Source of the DNA: Ricinus communis
Taxonomy: Eukaryota; Streptophyta; Magnoliopsida; Malpighiales; Euphorbiaceae
DNA length: 64,000 nucleotides
NCBI RefSeq assembly: GCF_019578655.1
Contig: NC_063259.1
Span: 4,328,001 to 4,392,000 of the forward strand
Direction of reading: 5' to 3'
The notes under the pieces were generated by a model. That model ran no database searches and was not told the DNA's origin. It saw only the letters and a program-made list of their open reading frames with translations. This document shows, in pieces, positions 11,860 through 24,384 of the stretch (the first letter of the stretch is position 1; each line of letters starts with the position of its first letter). The position numbers and the translations under genes were made by a program.

Positions 11860-12827
11860 CTTAAGTGGTAATCATTGTTGGAGAACTGCACTTGCGGTTT
11901 TAGATGCCATAACTTTTTCATTATTCCCATATCTCCTCTTCTTGGAATTAAGTTCCTTGAAGAATTTAGCATAAGCTGGCATATTCCTAATAACATCCAA
12001 CAAAAGCAAATTAATGTCAACTTTAGAAAGCATATCAAAAATTTCAGAAAATTGCTTATCCTGTTTGCTTTCTTTCAATCTATTCGGAAATGGATAGGAG
12101 GCTTATAAGGCTCAGCTGCCTTATGAAACTCAGGTCCTGAAAATGCCTCATTGTCTTTCTTTTTCTACCCAAGATTGGACTATACTCTTCCTTCTTTCTA
12201 TACACCTCCTTCAGTTATTTCTATATCAACTAGTCTATCTTCTTTTGATGTACCTACGTAAGAAGAATCTTTCTCGACTAAATTTTTAACATTATTATCG
12301 AATAGCTCACCATCCTTAAGAATATTAACTGCTTTAGCTTGCTCAGGTTGACTTGGTAGTTTTCCTTTCTTGTTTTCATGTACAGCTTCAGTAATTTGCC
12401 CAATTTGAGTTTCCAATCGCTTCATTGAAGCTTCTATGAAATCAGTTTTCTTTTCATTCCTCTCCATTCTATCATGGACCACTGTCATAAAAGATTGAAG
12501 TGTTTTCTCCAAACTTGGTTTTCTTTGAGGAGCTTGTCCTGGATTAGAGAATGGAGGGTTTTGATTCCTTAGGTATTGAGGCTCTTGATTCTGTTACTAA
12601 GCTAGTTTTGGTTCCTCAGTATTTGTGGTGGGTTTTGATCATTATTCCTCTAGAAAATATTTGGATGGTTCCTCCATTTTGGATTGTAAGTGTTGGAGTA
12701 TGGGTTGCCTAAGCTGATAAGATTTCAACAAATTAAGTTGTCATAATCATTTCCTACAATATCCTCTAATGATTCTTCTAGTTGGATAGGTTTATTTGAA
12801 CTTCTAAGCCAATATTGACAACAAATG
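11860..12827 (-). pseudogene. Gag C-terminal part of element B
   Basis: Several minus-strand pieces are in order. 12827-12640 carries a Cys-rich word and the SNTYNPKWRNHPN motif typical of Athila gag after the zinc knuckle. 12512-12198 is a helical segment (MKRLETQIGQITEAV). 12078-11860 leads into the protease. Stops and frameshifts separate them. Gag continues on the other side of two insertions at 14450-14658 and 24385-25084. Confidence 0.75.
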
Positions 12828-14449
12828 AGGACCTCCGCTGTTGTAGAAAGTAAAGAACTTCTATATTGATCTAGAGTTCGTCCTCTAGTACTAAATGCAA
12901 ATTTTTTCATGGTTACTGCAACAATAGCCAGTAGGGAACTATCGTCCCTGAAGATTCATCAATTCTAATATATCTTAGTGTTTTGGTTCACTCATTCCTA
13001 TGCGGGTCCTAGAGTCGGATTCTATAGCATTAATGAAGCTAAGAATTCAGACGTGTAAAGGGTTTGTAGTTAAAAAACAAAAGCTAGTCTTTAGAGGTAG
13101 AGAGCTGGCTAGGAATGATTCACTTGTTAAGGATTATGGTGTCACTAATGGCAAAATTAGTAATGGATGCTCCAAGGGATCGATTTAGAGGTCGAGGTTT
13201 TGCCAGGGGTGGTGTCCAAGATAAAGGGTTCACATGTTACCAAGTATCAAGGACTGGACAAAATCAATCGGAGTAGACGACAGTTTAGCTAAAGGGAGAG
13301 AACAAAGTTCTGGGTCCAGTTATTGCAACTCACCATATTCACCATTATTAGATTCAAGAATGATATAGTTATATTTTATAAGTTAGAATAATTTAGATGT
13401 GTCCAGCATTAATCACATTTATTTTAAGGGTTTCTCCAAGTGCTAATGCATATTGAAAATAGAACATTTTTCACAGTTGCAGCCAACAATCTATCCAGCA
13501 AAACTAAAAGTAAAAAATAAAAAAATAAAAGAAAAATACCAGGCAGTAGATGAGCAACAGAGACACAGAGGAGGACGTCTACGCTTTTGATTTTCTGTCT
13601 AGAAATTTGCCTTAATGGTTAAAGACTCCAAACTAGCTAATCCTTTACCACTCACAACCGAAGCTGTTGGTGTCTCTTTTAGTTCATCGAATATAGAGTC
13701 AGCACCAGCGTTAAAAGTGCTATTACTATTGTGCTTAACTCGTGCGAGTCAGAACCTGAAAGAGCAGTGAAATCGCCGATTCAGCTAAGGGAATCAGTAT
13801 GTGAAGATGGAATCAGTATATGTTCTAAAGAGGAATTGAGAGGCGGCGATGTGTTTTATTGTAGGCTTGACTGGCTTGTAGTATGTGGTACTACTGGGCA
13901 GTGAAAAAGGTATTAGGGCATTTAGGGTTAGTTAGTAGATAGTAAATTATAAATCTAGTATTATAGTATGTATACTATATTACTAGTATCAGTATACTAT
14001 GTGACATATTAATATATATAACTTATATTCTTTATAGAGTATAAAGTATATTATAATATTATAGTTATTTTTAATATGTATTTTTTATTTCAATAATAAT
14101 TGCTTGAATTATATAAAATGATAAATATAAAATAATTTTTTTATAGAGTATAAAGTATTTTATAATATTATAGTTGTTTTTAATATGTATTATTAATATA
14201 ATATAAATAATTATTAATAAATATATGTAATAAATTCGATTCTATGGTTTGGTCTGGATCAATACAAGACGGATCGGTTATGGTACGGTTATGGTACGGT
14301 TTTTACTAAAGAACCAGTACCAACCGTAATAGTAAAAAAATTCGGATCAGTTCAATTCGGTATAAAAACTTTTGGTTAGTTTAATTCTGGTATTTTTCGG
14401 TACGGTTATTCGGTTCGGGCGGAAATCATCGAGATCCATGCTCAGTCCT
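12828..14449. mobile_element. Chimeric insertion in element B gag, carrying a host-gene fragment
   Basis: Element B gag is interrupted here. Possible ends are AGGACC on the left and AGTCCT on the right (5-bp inverted AGGAC), flanked by AATG on both sides (12824-12827 and 14450-14453). The contents are a plus-strand PI4K-gamma fragment, a low-complexity A/T middle with a roughly 50-bp direct repeat (about 14032-14085 and 14137-14190), and a right end rich in GGTACGGTTATGGTACGGTT-type repeats. It looks like a gene-capturing non-autonomous transposon, but the termini and target duplication are too short to assign a class. Confidence 0.45.
12909..13165 (+). pseudogene. Fragment of phosphatidylinositol 4-kinase gamma (ubiquitin-like domain)
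   Basis: From 13000 the translation MRVLESDSIALMKLRIQTCK, then FVVKKQKLVFRGRELARNDS and LVKDYGVTNG, is the first ubiquitin-like domain of plant PI4K-gamma proteins. Upstream, SSILIYLSV is in another frame (one-base indel near 12983), and the ATG at 12909 probably matches the host gene start. Similarity stops abruptly at about 13160, and the kinase domain is absent. It is a captured, dead 5' piece of a host gene. Confidence 0.8.
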
Positions 14450-14658
14450 AATGACCACATACCTTGTTGTTTTGTACATTCTTAGTTGAAGCAAGTATCC
14501 TAACTCTTTTAGTTAATTCAGCTATTTGCATAGCCATCTCATTATTAGATACAACGTCATTCACTCCTACTCTTTTTGTTCTCATGTTCTTTTGTTGTGA
14601 ATTGGCTCATAACATCTCAAAGATATTATAAACCTCATCAGCAGTTTTTTCTAACATA
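14450..14658 (-). pseudogene. Gag middle segment of element B
   Basis: On the minus strand it reads GAMLEKTADEVYNIFEML after the target duplication, then a coil with NNEMAMQIAELTKRV. It joins the gag part at 24385-25084 if the chromovirus is removed. Confidence 0.75.
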
Positions 14659-14663
14659 GCACC
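14659..14663. repeat. Target site duplication GCACC, left copy
   Basis: GCACC precedes the TGTAACACC end of the left LTR. The same five bases follow the right LTR at 24380-24384. A 5-bp duplication is usual for Ty3/gypsy integration. Confidence 0.85.
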
Positions 14664-17054
14664 TGTAACACCCCAACTCAAACTTCCCATTGAATAGCAA
14701 TATATATATATATATAACTTTATAAACATAATTTACTACTTAGTTACAATATACATTCATACAATTTAAGTGGCATGACATACTTAATATATATAAGAAA
14801 TATTTATACAATAGTTTAATTCACACAAGTTCCCAAAATGCCCCAATGCTTTAGATAACTCCTCTGGCCCACCTGATAATATTGACTGATGCAAAGAGAG
14901 CAATGCACAGCTAAGGCTATCTACAACTGCACTAACCTGAAAAAAAATTTTGCTAAGGAATGAGCTAGCGACTCAATAAGCATTTAATTTACTAAACTAT
15001 AGTATATTAGGCTAGAATTATCAAATCTTTATCAATACAGAAAATTATACCAACACTTAACTAACAATCACAAAATCAACCATTTCAGTTATTCTCATAA
15101 ACATATAATTTTATCTCACATAATGCAAATAATCTCAAACTCAACCAAGTCAAATAATTCAATTCCACATTATTTCTATCAAATTAGGATCAGATGACTC
15201 ATCCTTACATTTCCTCACATTTTTAAATTTCAGTAACCACTTGACAAGACTATCCGCCTTGGCTCGGTCTTGCCATCTCACATACTCGGGTAGCTATCCG
15301 GCTCGGCTTTCCGATCACACAATATCCATACAAAAGTCATCAATCCTTAATCACAATCATTTCACTTCACAACACATCACAATCAATTCACTTCACAACA
15401 CATCACAATCAATTCACTTTATAACAAGCCAAAAACATAACTAATATCAACTCGGTCAACCAAGAAATTATCAAGTACTCAAACAGCAGTCCCTACTCAA
15501 TATACACAAAGTTTAGTCTATTAAATACTTACCAAAAGTTATAGGATAACAAAGTAATCCTATTCTTTTTCTCTTACCACTTCTTTGCCTTTGGATGAAC
15601 CTATTCACATATTCAATACAAATACAATTCAATCACAAGGCATAAATATATATATATATTTACTATCAATAAAATATCACATTTCAATAAAATAACATAT
15701 ATTCTAGATATTAATATGATGCATGAGATGAATGACAACAAATCAACATATTTGTTGATGAAGGCAGCTTGTAGGTACTGACTTAGAAATTACACTAAAA
15801 CTTATGTACAATTAATAAAAATCTCATATTTTTCAAAATTACACTTCCATTTTTATAGAAACCATAGCAGAAAGAATCACTTCAAAATCATTGGTATAGA
15901 AATAGTTATGGCATTTTCTATACAGCTGCTCAAATTTCCATCTAAACAGAACAAAAAAAAGTTTCCTATTAAATGACCAATCAAAAGAATGAATTTTCTG
16001 ATGAAACTCTCCAGATATAAATTTAACATCTAAAGTTTCTATAGACACTAATTTTACTCAATTTGGACTTTTCTAGCTCAAGTTGTAAAACACACAATTA
16101 GCAACAAATTTCTGAATCCTAAGCCCGATTTCTGCTTAAAACAGTTTCGGGCAGGCCATATTAAGTTCAACATATCTCACGTTATACTCAACCAAAAATT
16201 ATGAAATTTTTCAGACATATACTACATATATAAATGAACAACTTTCATGTTTAACTCTCTGCTTGGTTCAGACTCTAAATGCCTCAAAATGTCAGCACAA
16301 AAACTAGGTCACCTGCTGAACCAAAAACAGAGCAGCAGCAAAATCGAACCTCATAAGTTCCTACTCACACTCAACAATCTGCAAAACCATTTTACAGAGA
16401 TATTCTTGAGACATATACCTACAACTTTCATGTTTGAAAATTTTCGAGATAAAGCCTCTAAGGTCACGAAATCATAAGTGAAAAATCTGCCCAGAAATTT
16501 CAGCTTCAAGATCACAAGTAAAAGCATGTTTACTCTTGATTAAACAATTCCAAAACACATAATCATCAACAATTTCATACCATTAACCCTAATTTACAGC
16601 AAAATCAAGCAATTAAAATTACTCACCTTTATTTTCCTTGAATAAGAAAGCCCAAATCTTTCAAGCTTAAAAGAAGAATTTGATTTTCACTTACTAAAAG
16701 TTTTGTAGAGTTTGATTTGGAAAATCAAAGTTGAAGAAGGAAAGGAGAAAAATGAGAGAGACAAAGAAGAAAAGGAAATTGGAAAGCATACGTAGATAAG
16801 AACAAATGAAAGAGGTGGTATATTGGTGTAGAAATAGACAAATTAGAATTTAATCCTCTTTCTTTCTAACTTTCCAATTTAGTCCAAAATCATTACTTTT
16901 CAATTAAATCAATATGTAACTAAATAATTTATTTATCTACCACATAATATAATAAAATAGATCATATATAATCATGATGCAAATGACATGTTTAATGACA
17001 TGCTAATGAATATTAATTATTAATAAAAATAAATAAATAAATTTGGTTGTGACA
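14664..17054 (-). repeat. 3' LTR of chromovirus
   Basis: In plus orientation it runs TGTAACACCCC to GTTGTGACA. It contains a tandem array of about three 26-bp units (CACAATCAATTCACTTCACA) at 15350-15425 and short TA runs. On the element strand the polypurine tract AAGTGGGTAGGAAT lies just upstream (17055-17070). Confidence 0.9.
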
Positions 17055-17092
17055 ATTCCTACCCACTTAGAAAATTTCGTCATCGAAATTAA

Positions 17093-17992
17093 CTAATCGC
17101 CAACAGACATGCCAAATAAGCTCGGGTATTTATCCATCATATGCTTCTCTACTTCCCAAGTTGCTTCCTTAGATGAATGTTGACTCCATTTCACCTTTAC
17201 CATAGGAATTTCCTTGTTTCTTAATTTTCTAACCTGTCGGTCTAATATCTGAATCGGTTCTTCAACATATGTGAGTTTCTCAGAAACTTCAATTTCTGGT
17301 ATCTTGATGACATGGCTAGGATCATATCGATATCGTCGAAGCATAAAAACATGGAAAACATTATGTACTTGAGCTAACTCTGGGGGTAATGCAAGTCTAT
17401 AGGCTAAAGGACCAACCCGCTCTAAAATCTCATACCGATATATCGAGGGACTTAGTTTACCTTGTTTACCAAATCGAAGGATACCCCTCCATGGTGATAC
17501 TCTCAAGAAAACCTTATCCCCAACTTCATACTCAATTTCCCTTCTGTGTTTATCTGCATAGCTTTTCTGTCTATCTTGTACGGCCTTGATACACTGCTTC
17601 GCAACTTGTATCTTGTCTACTATTTTTTGAATAATTTCAGGACCTTCCAATTGTCTCAACCCTTCTACATCCCAACATATAGGGATTCTACATTTTCTCC
17701 CATATAATGCCTCGTATGGTGGCATACCAATACTAGAATGAAAACTATTATTATAAGCAAATTCCATAAGTGGTACCTGTTCATCCCAATTTTCGCTATA
17801 CTCTAATGCACAAGCCCGTAACATATCTTCAAAAGTTTGAATGGTTCTCTCAGATTGCCCATCTATTTGAGGATGAAAAGTAGTACTGAAATGCAATTTA
17901 GTTCCCATTGCCACTTGTAAGCTCTTCCATAAATGAGATGTAAACCGAGGATCCCTGTTTGAAACAATGAGGTACACCATGCAACCTAACAA
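17093..17992 (-). pseudogene. Integrase C-terminal half with chromodomain
   Basis: Frame of 299 residues. The first third is the end of the DDE core ([15 protein letters not shown], then [14 protein letters not shown] and [11 protein letters not shown]). [13 protein letters not shown] and [12 protein letters not shown] follow. The chromodomain is near residues 245-292 ([37 protein letters not shown]). A small frameshift near 17960 separates it from the rest of integrase. Confidence 0.9.
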
Positions 17993-18994
17993 TTTCTTTC
18001 ACATATAAGTTGGCTAGCTTATCCAATGAATCATTCTGTTGAATAGGTAAAAAGTGCACTGATTTTGTTAACCTATCAACTATTACCCAAATAGCATCAT
18101 TTCTCCTAAAAGTGCGAGGCAAACCAACAACAAAGTCCATAGTAATTCTTTCCCATTTCCACTCAGGTATAATTAAAGATTGTAATTTACCTGCAGGTGA
18201 TTGATGTTCTGCTTTCACTTGTTGACAAGTTAGGCATTTAGCTACATATTCTGCAACTTCCCTCTTCATGCCTAACCACCAATAATGTGGCTTCAAATTG
18301 TTATATATTTTTGTACTCCCTGGGTACATTGAATAAGGAGAATTGTGAGCCTCCCAAAGAATCTTTTGTTTCAATGCGGCTACATTAGGTACATATACTC
18401 TGGTTTTCATAACCCACATTCCATCATCTCGCTCGATTAGTTCACTTGTCTTACCATCTTGCACCTTCTTCTGTAACTTCTTTAAGTATGCATCACTACC
18501 TTGTGCATGTTTGATCTCATCTAGTATCTGGGGACTAGTCTTCATTGTAGTCAATAATACCCCATTCTTTATAGAAAAATGCATATCCATAGCTCTTAGC
18601 GAAATTAAGGAACTCATCTGATATGAAATCATACCTGCAACCCTTTCCAAAGTCTTCCTACTAAGTGCATCTGCCACAACATTTGCTTTTTCTAGGTGAT
18701 AATCAATGGTATAATCATAATCCTTCAACAATTCCATCCATCTTCGTTGCCTGAGGTTCAACTCTTTCTGTGTAGGTATGTACTTTAAGCTTTTGTGGTC
18801 AGTGAATATCCGAAATGTCTCTCCATAAAGATAATGTCTCCAAGTTTTCAAAGCATGTATAATTGCAGCTAATTCTAAATCATGTGTAGGATAATTTTGT
18901 TCATGAGGTTTAAGTTGTCTAGAAGCATAAGCAATAACCCTTCCATTCTGCATCAATACACAACCCAAACCATTAAGTGAAGCATCTGTATAAA
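17898..18994 (-). pseudogene. RNase H and integrase N-terminal half of chromovirus
   Basis: From 18994 leftward: RNase H (YTDAS, then TDHKSLKYI and ADALSRK), the integrase HHCC finger ([10 protein letters not shown]..., [11 protein letters not shown]), and the core start ([20 protein letters not shown]). A one-base shift in a G run near 18998 splits it from RT; a small deletion near 17960 splits it from the C-terminal half. These are the only two breaks in this 2-kb stretch. Confidence 0.9.
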
Positions 18995-20236
18995 CTACAT
19001 ATCCCCTCCTTGTATAGGTAATGTAAGTATAGGTGTTGTAATCAATCTATTTTTCAACTCCTCAAAACTAGCTTGACATTTATCATTCCACTGAAAAGTC
19101 ACTTGTTTCTTTAACAGATTAGTCAATGGCTTTGCTAAAATGGAGAAGTTCTTCACGAATCTTCTATAGTACCCAGCCAATCCCAGAAAACTACGAACTT
19201 CTGAAATATTTCTTGGTGATTCCCTCTCCTGAATAGCCTTCACCTTAGATGGGTCCGGTTGAACACCTTGTGCAGATATAATATGCCCCAAAAATGCAAT
19301 GTTATTCATCCAGAACTCACATTTACTGAACTTACCATATAACTGTTTTTCTCTCAAAGTTTGTAATACTGTTCTTAAATGATGTTCATGGTCTTTAGAA
19401 TTTTTGGAGTATATCAAAATATCATCAATGAAGACTATCACAAATTGATCAAGATACGGTTGAAAAATATTATTTATCAAAGACATGAATGCTGCAGGTG
19501 CATTGGTCAAACCAAATGGCATAACAACAAACTCATAATGACCATATCGTGTCCGAAATGCCGTTTTAGGTATAGAAGTCTCTCTAACCTTTAATTGCCA
19601 ATACCCAGATCTCAAATTAATTTTGGAGAATACAACTGCCCCTCTGAGTTGATCAAGCAAATCATCAATGCGAGGTAAAGGATATTTGTTCTTGATAGTA
19701 ACTTGGTTCAACTTCCTATAATCAATGCAAAGTCTCATACTTCCATCCTTTTTCTTCACAAACAACACTGGAGCTCCCCACGGTGATATACTAGGTCGAA
19801 TATAACCTTTCTCTAATAAATCCTCAAGTTGCTTTTTCAATTCCTGTAATTCTGCCGGTGCCATTCTGTAAGGTGCTATAGAAATAGGAGCAACTCCTGG
19901 AATAGTTTCAATTTCAAAATCCACTTCTCGTTGAGGTGGCAATCCAGGTAATTCTTCTAGAAATACATCTGGGAATTCTTTGACTATTGGTACCTCTGAA
20001 ACCCCTGGACTAACAATTCCAGTGTCTACCACATTCACAAGATAAGCATCACACCCAAATTTCATTAAATGAAAAGCAGTAGCAGCAGAAATCAAACATG
20101 TAGGTACAATTTTCCTGTCACCCGTGAACACTGTTTTTATTTCCCCATCTATAACCATTTTTACTTCCTTCGTTAAACAGTCAACTATGACATGATTTCT
20201 AGATAACCAATCCATTCCCAATATCACATCAAAATC
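18995..20236 (-). pseudogene. Protease end and reverse transcriptase of chromovirus
   Basis: The frame follows gag-PR in phase after a TGA at 20237-20239. It starts with the protease end (ILGMDWL), then RT fingers ([30 protein letters not shown]) and palm (FIDDILIYS, both catalytic Asp present). The thumb has [12 protein letters not shown] itself looks intact; the loss is from the TGA upstream and the frameshift downstream. Confidence 0.9.
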
Positions 20237-21743
20237 TCACAAATTGATCACAATTAGGTCTACTGACATATTTGTACCACAAATCATCACAGAACAAGCC
20301 CGAACTACAGTATTCACCATTATTACTCCTCCAGCAGGCATCGAAACACAAATATCATGTCCTAAAGATTCAATGGCACAATGCATTTTCAATGCAAAAT
20401 CACATGAAATGAATGAACATGTAGATCCGGGGTCAACTAACACATATGCATCATGCCTACAAATAGGAATTATACCAGTTATTATCTCTGGAGAAGTAGT
20501 TGCTTGCTGCCTCGTAACAACATACACTCTTGCCTGCGGTAAGGATTGGTTCGCATCTTCAATATGGACATATGCTGCTGTAGCTGCACTTTTACCTCCC
20601 CTACCTCTTCCACGACCAGTCGTTGTAGGTACTACATTATCCCCAACACTACTTTGTCCTCCTGAATGGTAGGTACTCGATGCTCCTCTACCTACCACAC
20701 ACTCATTGGCATAATGCCCAGGTTTCCCACATCTATAACAAACCTGCACTCTCGGTCCCCAACACTCTCCTGAATGGGTCCTTCCACAAGTGCCACAAAC
20801 GGGTCTATATCCTCTACCAGTAAACCTAGAATTACCTCGCATGTTCACTGATCCACCACTTCTACCCAAAGTTATACTACTTGGCCCTCTAAGTTGATAA
20901 CTACCCCTTCCTCTAAAACCTCCTCGCTGACCTCCTGATCCTCCCCTAGGTGTAAATGAGGTACCTCTAGAGAAAGATGGAGTAAATGTCCCAATTATCT
21001 TCTTTTTCTTTGCTTCTAATATATTTCTTTCTAAGAATAATTCTTCTGCTCTTGTTGCAGCTTCCAATAAAGCAATAAAGGTAGGTGGTTGCACTGCCAA
21101 CTTTTCACGAATCTCCAATCTCAAACCCCTCTCAAATCTATTTCTCTTCAGTTCATCAGTTGCCACTTCCTCTGGTGCATACCTAGATAACCTTGTAAAT
21201 TGTAATTCATAGTCGACAACAGACATCTCATTTTGTTTTAATTCAAGGAATTCAAGTTTCTTCCTCTCTTGATATATTGGTGGCATATACTTCATCTTGA
21301 ACTCCTTTAAGAATTCTTCCCATGTCATTGTCAATGGTTGTGTTTGGCTACTTGGGACTGTCTCCCACCAGTTTCTAGCATCCTTAAGAAATAATGAGGT
21401 TACATACCTCACTTTCATTTGGGTTGTCGGTTGGGTATTAAATTGTGTAAACACACCTTTAACAGACTTTAGCCATTCCTCTGCTACAATTGGATCAGTT
21501 GTCCCCTCAAACTCTTTCCCGCCATGCTTTCTTAACTTTCCAAAGTTTGCATCCAATGCAGTGCACGTTTAGTGGAGGTGGTGGTCATTGTTGAGCTAAT
21601 CTTCTTAACTCTTCAGCTATTTGCTGAGCATACCCTTCAGCTTTTCCTTGTGACTGTTCATTTTCATGCATCTGTTCTTATTCAATATGATGTGCATGAA
21701 CTGACTCATGTGAACTTACTGGGCCAGTGGAGTACTCATCCAT
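20237..21743 (-). pseudogene. Gag and protease of chromovirus
   Basis: The probable start is the ATG at 21743. Early stops and a frameshift near 21550 break the N terminus; the frame is then open for 439 residues. Landmarks are EEWLKSVKGVF and WETVPSSQ (gag core), an Arg/Gly-rich linker, the zinc knuckle CYRCGKPGHYANEC, and the protease site LVDPGSTCSFIS with its Asp. It ends at an in-frame TGA inside the protease. Confidence 0.88.
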
Positions 21744-21983
21744 GCCTATATCATTAACAAACTTCACAACAATAAATGGTTGTGCATAATTACTATATGC
21801 TTGCATATTATGCTCTTAATCCCCTCTATTCCCATCAATTCAATCACACAAGCATTTAACATATTGGAACATATTAAAAATTTCAACTCACTTTAACATA
21901 TCACAACACATACACACCTTCATATTACATAACATAAACACAAATATAAGTACTCAAACTTATGTCCCAATGGTCTAATCCCC

Positions 21984-21995
21984 GCTCTGATACCA
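21984..21995 (-). other. Primer binding site (tRNA-iMet type)
   Basis: On the minus strand TGGTATCAGAGC lies five bases after the 5' LTR end, complementary to the 3' end of initiator tRNA-Met, as in most plant chromoviruses. Confidence 0.9.
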
Positions 21996-22000
21996 AAAAC

Positions 22001-24379
22001 TGTAACACCCCAACTCAAACTTCCCATTGAATAGCAATATATATATATATAACTTTATAAACATAATTTACTACTTAGTTACAATATACATTCATATAAT
22101 TTAAGTGGCATGACATACTTAATATATATAACAAATATTTATACAGTGAGTTTAATTCACACAAGTTCCCAAAATGCCCCAATACTTTAGATAACTCCCT
22201 CCCGATAATATTGACTGATGCAAAGAGAGCAATGCATGACTAAGGCTATCTACAAATCGCACTAACCTGAAAAAAAATTTGCTAAGGAATGAGCTAGCGA
22301 CTCAATAAGCATTTAATTTACTAAACTATAGTATATTAGGCTAGAATTATCAAATCTTTATCAATACAGAAAATTATACCAACACTTAACTAACAATCAC
22401 AAAATCAACCATTTCAGTTATTCTCATAAACATATAATTTCATCTCATGTAATGCAAATAATCTCAAACTCAACCAAGTCAAATAATTCAATTCCACATT
22501 ATTTCTATCAAATTAGGATCAGATGACTCATCCTTACATTTACTCACATTTTTAAATTTCAGTAACCACTTGACAAGACTATCCGCCCGGCTCAGTCTTG
22601 CCATCTCACATACTCGGGTAGCTATCCGCCCGGCTCAGCTTTTCCGATCACACAATATCCATACAAAAGTCATCAATCCTTAATCACAATCAATTCACTT
22701 CACAACACATCACAATCAATTCACTTCACGACACATCACAATCAATTCACTTTATAACAAGCCAAAAACATAACTAATATCAACTCAGTCAACCAAGAAA
22801 TTATCAAGTAATCAAACAGCAGTCCCTACTCAATATACACAAAGTTTAGTCTATTAAATACTTACCAAAAGTTATAGGATAACAAAGTAATCCTATTCTT
22901 TTTCTCATACCACTTCCTTGCCTTTGGATGAACCTATTCACATATTCAATACAAATACAATTCAATCACAAGGTATAAATATATATATATATTTACTATC
23001 AATAAAATATCACATTTCAATAAAATAACATATATTCTAGATATTAATATGATGCATGAGATGAATGACAACAAATCAACATATTTGTTGATGAAGGCAG
23101 CTTGTAGGTACTGATTTAGAAATTACACCAAAACTTATGTACAATTAATAAAAATCTCATATTTTCCAGAATTACACTTCCATTTTTATAGAAACCATAG
23201 CAGAAAGAATCACTTCAAAATCATTGGTATAGAAATAGTTATGGCATTTTCTATACAGCTGCTCAAATTTCCATCTAAACAGAACAGCAAAAAGTTTCCT
23301 ATTAAATGACCAATCAAACGAATGAATTTTCTGATGAAACTCTCCAGATATAAATTTAACATTCTAAAGTTTCTATAGACACTAATTTTACTCAATTTGG
23401 ACTTCTCTAGCTTAAGTTGTGAAACACACAATTAGCAACAAATTTCTGAATCCTAAGCCCGATTTCTGCTTAAAATAGTTTCGGGCAGGCCATATTAAGT
23501 TCAACATATCTCACGTTATACTCAACCAAAAATTATGAAATGTTTCAGACATATACTAGATATATAAATGAACAACTTTCATGTTTAACTCTCTGCTTGG
23601 TTCAGCCTCTAAATGCCTCAAAATGTCAGCACAAAAACCAGGTCACCTGCTGAACCAAAAACAGAGCAGCAGCAAAATCGAACCTCATAAGTTCCTACTC
23701 ACTCAACAATCTGCAAAACCATTTTACAGAGATATTCTTGAGACATATACCTACAACTTTCATGTTTGAAAATTTTCGAGATAAAGCCTCTAAGGTCACG
23801 AAATCATAAGTGAAAAATCTGCCCAGAAATTTCAGCTTCAAGATCACAAGTAAAAGCATGTTTACTCTTGATTAAACAATTCCAAAACACATAATCATCA
23901 ACAATTTCATATCATTAACCTTAATTTGCATCAAAATCAAGCAATTAAAATTACTCACCTTTGTTTTCCTTGATTAAGAAAGCCCAAATCTTTCAAGCTT
24001 AAAAGAAGAATTTGATTTTCACTTACTAAAAGTTTTGTAGAGTTTGATTTGGAAAATCAAAGTTGAAGAAGGAAAGGAGTAAAATGAGAGAGACAAAGAA
24101 AAAAAGGAAATTGGAAAGCATACGTAGATAAGAACAAATGAAAGAGGTGGTATATTGGTGTAGAAATAGACAAATTACAATTTAATCCTCTTTCTTTTTA
24201 ACTTTCCAATTTAGTCCAAAATCATTACTTTTCAATTAAATCAATATGTAACTAAATAATTTATTTATCTACCACATAATATAATAAAATAGATCATATA
24301 TAATCATGATGCAAATGACATGTTTAATGACATGCTAATGAATATTAATTATTAATAAAAAAAAGATTTGGTTGTGAGA
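22001..24379 (-). repeat. 5' LTR of chromovirus
   Basis: Second copy of the 14664-17054 LTR. The same TGTAACACC terminus abuts the primer site side. The outer end reads GTTGTGAGA instead of GTTGTGACA, one change in the terminal CA. The GCACC duplication follows at 24380-24384. Confidence 0.9.
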
Positions 24380-24384
24380 GCACC

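Larger units (their letters stand above)
14664..24379 (-). mobile_element. Complete Tekay/Del-type chromovirus (Ty3/gypsy)
   Basis: A 9.7-kb element with two LTRs of about 2.39 and 2.38 kb, tRNA-iMet-type primer site, gag with zinc knuckle, PR, RT, RNase H, integrase with a C-terminal chromodomain, and polypurine tract. It is inserted in element B gag with a perfect 5-bp target duplication. The LTRs look nearly the same with scattered substitutions and small indels, so insertion was fairly recent. Coding is broken by a few stops and frameshifts, so it is now non-autonomous. Confidence 0.92.

Noticed and set aside
13000..13188. Treating the ubiquitin-like frame as a complete small ubiquitin-like gene
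   Set aside because: It ends abruptly inside the domain, has an upstream frameshift and is embedded in an insertion; a captured fragment fits better.
15350..15425. Short tandem repeats in the chromovirus LTR as a CRISPR-like array
   Set aside because: Only about three direct 26-bp units without unique spacers, present in both LTRs; eukaryotic DNA.
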